A model generated the notes under the pieces. It was not told the DNA's origin. It did no database searches and worked only from the letters and a program-made list of their open reading frames with translations. 64,000 bases of DNA from Bombardia bombarda (Eukaryota > Ascomycota > Sordariomycetes > Sordariales > Lasiosphaeriaceae). A program made the translations under genes and the position numbers. Each line of letters starts with the position of its first letter. Position 1 is the first letter of the stretch. Where the stretch lies: the NCBI GenBank assembly GCA_030512295.1, contig JAULSR010000001.1, positions 3,929,001-3,993,000 of the forward strand, given 5' to 3'. This document shows positions 62,701 to 64,000 of the stretch, piece after piece.

Positions 62701-64000
62701 CGGTGTTGTTGATGGTATGCATAAGTTCGATCAGTGACGATTTGAAAATCCCTCCCAGAGTCGGCTTGCGGTTGACTGCAACGCCAATTCTCCTCCCCGC
62801 CGTAGGTTTCACCGCATTAGAGCTAGCCGAGGCAAGGTCCTTTTCCCGTACTGCGGACGCAGCCTCCAAGACCGAGCGAAGGAACATATTGGTCGAGGCG
62901 CGGAGCACCGCCATGTGCTCGTCTGGAACCGTGTCACGGTTCTTTTCTATGAAACCGTCCGACTCATACGTGACGTCGATGGCATAGTGGCAAACAGTGA
63001 ATGCAGACTTGCCGAATCTTGGCTTCTTGTAGAATTTGTTCTTATCAGCCGCATAATTGTGGTGCAACTTGGTGACAAATTGCTCGTCGGAACCCATAGG
63101 TAATCTAGACTCTTCGTCAAGAAGCGAGAGAATGCCGAGCTTTCCTTCGATTAAATCGATACATGGCTGGTTGTCGGCGAAGTCGATAAATGTCCAGTCA
63201 ATCTGCTCCCTGAGGTATTCCTCCTGTTCAAGCTTGAAGACGTGCTGATTGAACTCCTGCTGGAGCTTCTCATTGGCATAGTTGATGCAGAATTGTTCAA
63301 ATGAGTTCTTAGCGAAGTGCTCGAAACCGTAGATATCCAGAACTCCGATAAACGAGCTGACCCTATTCAACACCTCCTCTGTCGCAAGACTGTGATTGAT
63401 AATTTCCACTAGCCAGTCGAAAAGGCTGGAGTAGATGAACTTCGCAACCGAGTCTCTGACAACAATTGCCTGCGCCTGGGTCAAGTTTGATGTGATCTTC
63501 TCACCACGAGTAACCAGCTGTTTCTTAACGATCCATTTGGAGAATTCCGGGGCGTTGATGCCCAAGATTGCGCAAGCTTTCGCCAACGAGGGTTCGTCTG
63601 GAGCCAAAAGACTGTCGGTTCGTGTTGCGCTGATCTTGACGTTGCCTAAGTGTAACAGACCGGCTAACAGCTTAAAGATTTCTGTTTGTTGTTGGTCGGT
63701 GACTCCAATAGTCTTTAGGGACTGCCTGGTCGCGTTAAACTCGGCCTTGTCGTCGACGCCATCGATGGTGGGGGTGTCGCCTTGGTTGAGGTACTCGAAC
63801 TGCTCAACTGGTAAGAGACCCAACTCCTGGCGCTCCCTGTCAGAGACGCCCGCTACCAGCTGATAGAAGATGTGGTAATTCCTCTCCTTCAGTGGCTGAA
63901 AGACCAGCCTCGAACGCTCCAGCAGGTATGTCCTGATCTTCGCACCTATAATGTTGGTACCCTTGTCGAACATAATCTCTATATATTTTCCGAAACGCGA
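59750..64000 (-). CDS. myo2: Class V myosin heavy chain (5' end outside window)
   Basis: Visible exons are 64000-60389, 60332-60259, 60205-59991 and 59916-59750, encoding 1355 residues. The frame is open to the window edge, so the P-loop part of the motor is missing. The sequence begins at SRFGKYIEIMFDKGTNIIGAK, listed as the usual motor switch I/loop region. DIYGFEHFAKNSFEQFCINYANE is the switch II/relay helix. Six IQ motifs follow (from LNDCAILIQKNLKAKYYRK to VVIIQSLWRGRSARKEYK), then a coiled coil and the dilute (DIL) cargo domain. The last exon ends in an acidic tail. Class V myosins carry vesicles and organelles along actin to the growing hyphal tip. Introns occur only in the last tenth of the visible gene. 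Confidence 0.96.

Overview
This window is nuclear DNA from a filamentous ascomycete, most likely a Sordariomycete close to Sordariales/Chaetomiaceae. The evidence is genes with many short introns (mostly GT..AG with CTAAC-type branch sites), a LaeA-like methyltransferase, a Zn2Cys6 regulator, a long fungal calpain-like protease, a fungal Fta4-type kinetochore protein and GC-rich third codon positions. No rRNA, tRNA or CRISPR array was recognised. The organism call is inference; the gene calls come from conceptual splicing that keeps the reading frame and restores conserved family motifs.

Layout. 1-4.7 kb is gene-poor; its left end (about 1-600) carries many tiny hairpins that look like fungal mitochondrial DNA. 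A LaeA/UMTA-like methyltransferase (4682-6229, +) is followed by 2.4 kb without a gene, then an ArfGAP-UBA protein rich in NPF motifs (8640-11060, +), a calpain-like protease (12998-17002, +) and Fta4 (17510-18477, -). 18.5-23.9 kb is a second gene-poor stretch, with one copy of a dispersed repeat whose partner lies at 6.5 kb. From 23.9 kb the window is housekeeping-rich: Zn2Cys6 regulator (+), cytosolic seryl-tRNA synthetase (+), Rheb GTPase (-), Wapl (-), uracil phosphoribosyltransferase (+), Elf1 (-), Urc1-type GTP cyclohydrolase II homologue (+), an unrecognised 150-residue protein (+), ribosomal protein eS1 (+), a Rab18-like GTPase (+), a mitochondrial alpha/beta hydrolase of the Imo32/ABHD11 type (-), SRP72 (-) and class V myosin (-, cut by the right edge).

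How the genes relate. Most are independent housekeeping loci. The one metabolic link is UPRTase (fur1) and urc1, which sit 3 kb apart with only elf1 between them; both enzyme types belong to uracil salvage/catabolism. Several products act in membrane traffic or growth control (ArfGAP, Rab18, myosin V, SRP72, Rheb), but nothing in the sequence shows co-regulation.

Most notable: urc1 appears to need a 4-nucleotide microexon; three of about 58 inferred introns use a GC donor, two of them in the seryl-tRNA synthetase gene; the Rab18-like GTPase lacks the Asn of the NKxD motif. I found no multi-gene defence, mobile or biosynthetic system that looks new.
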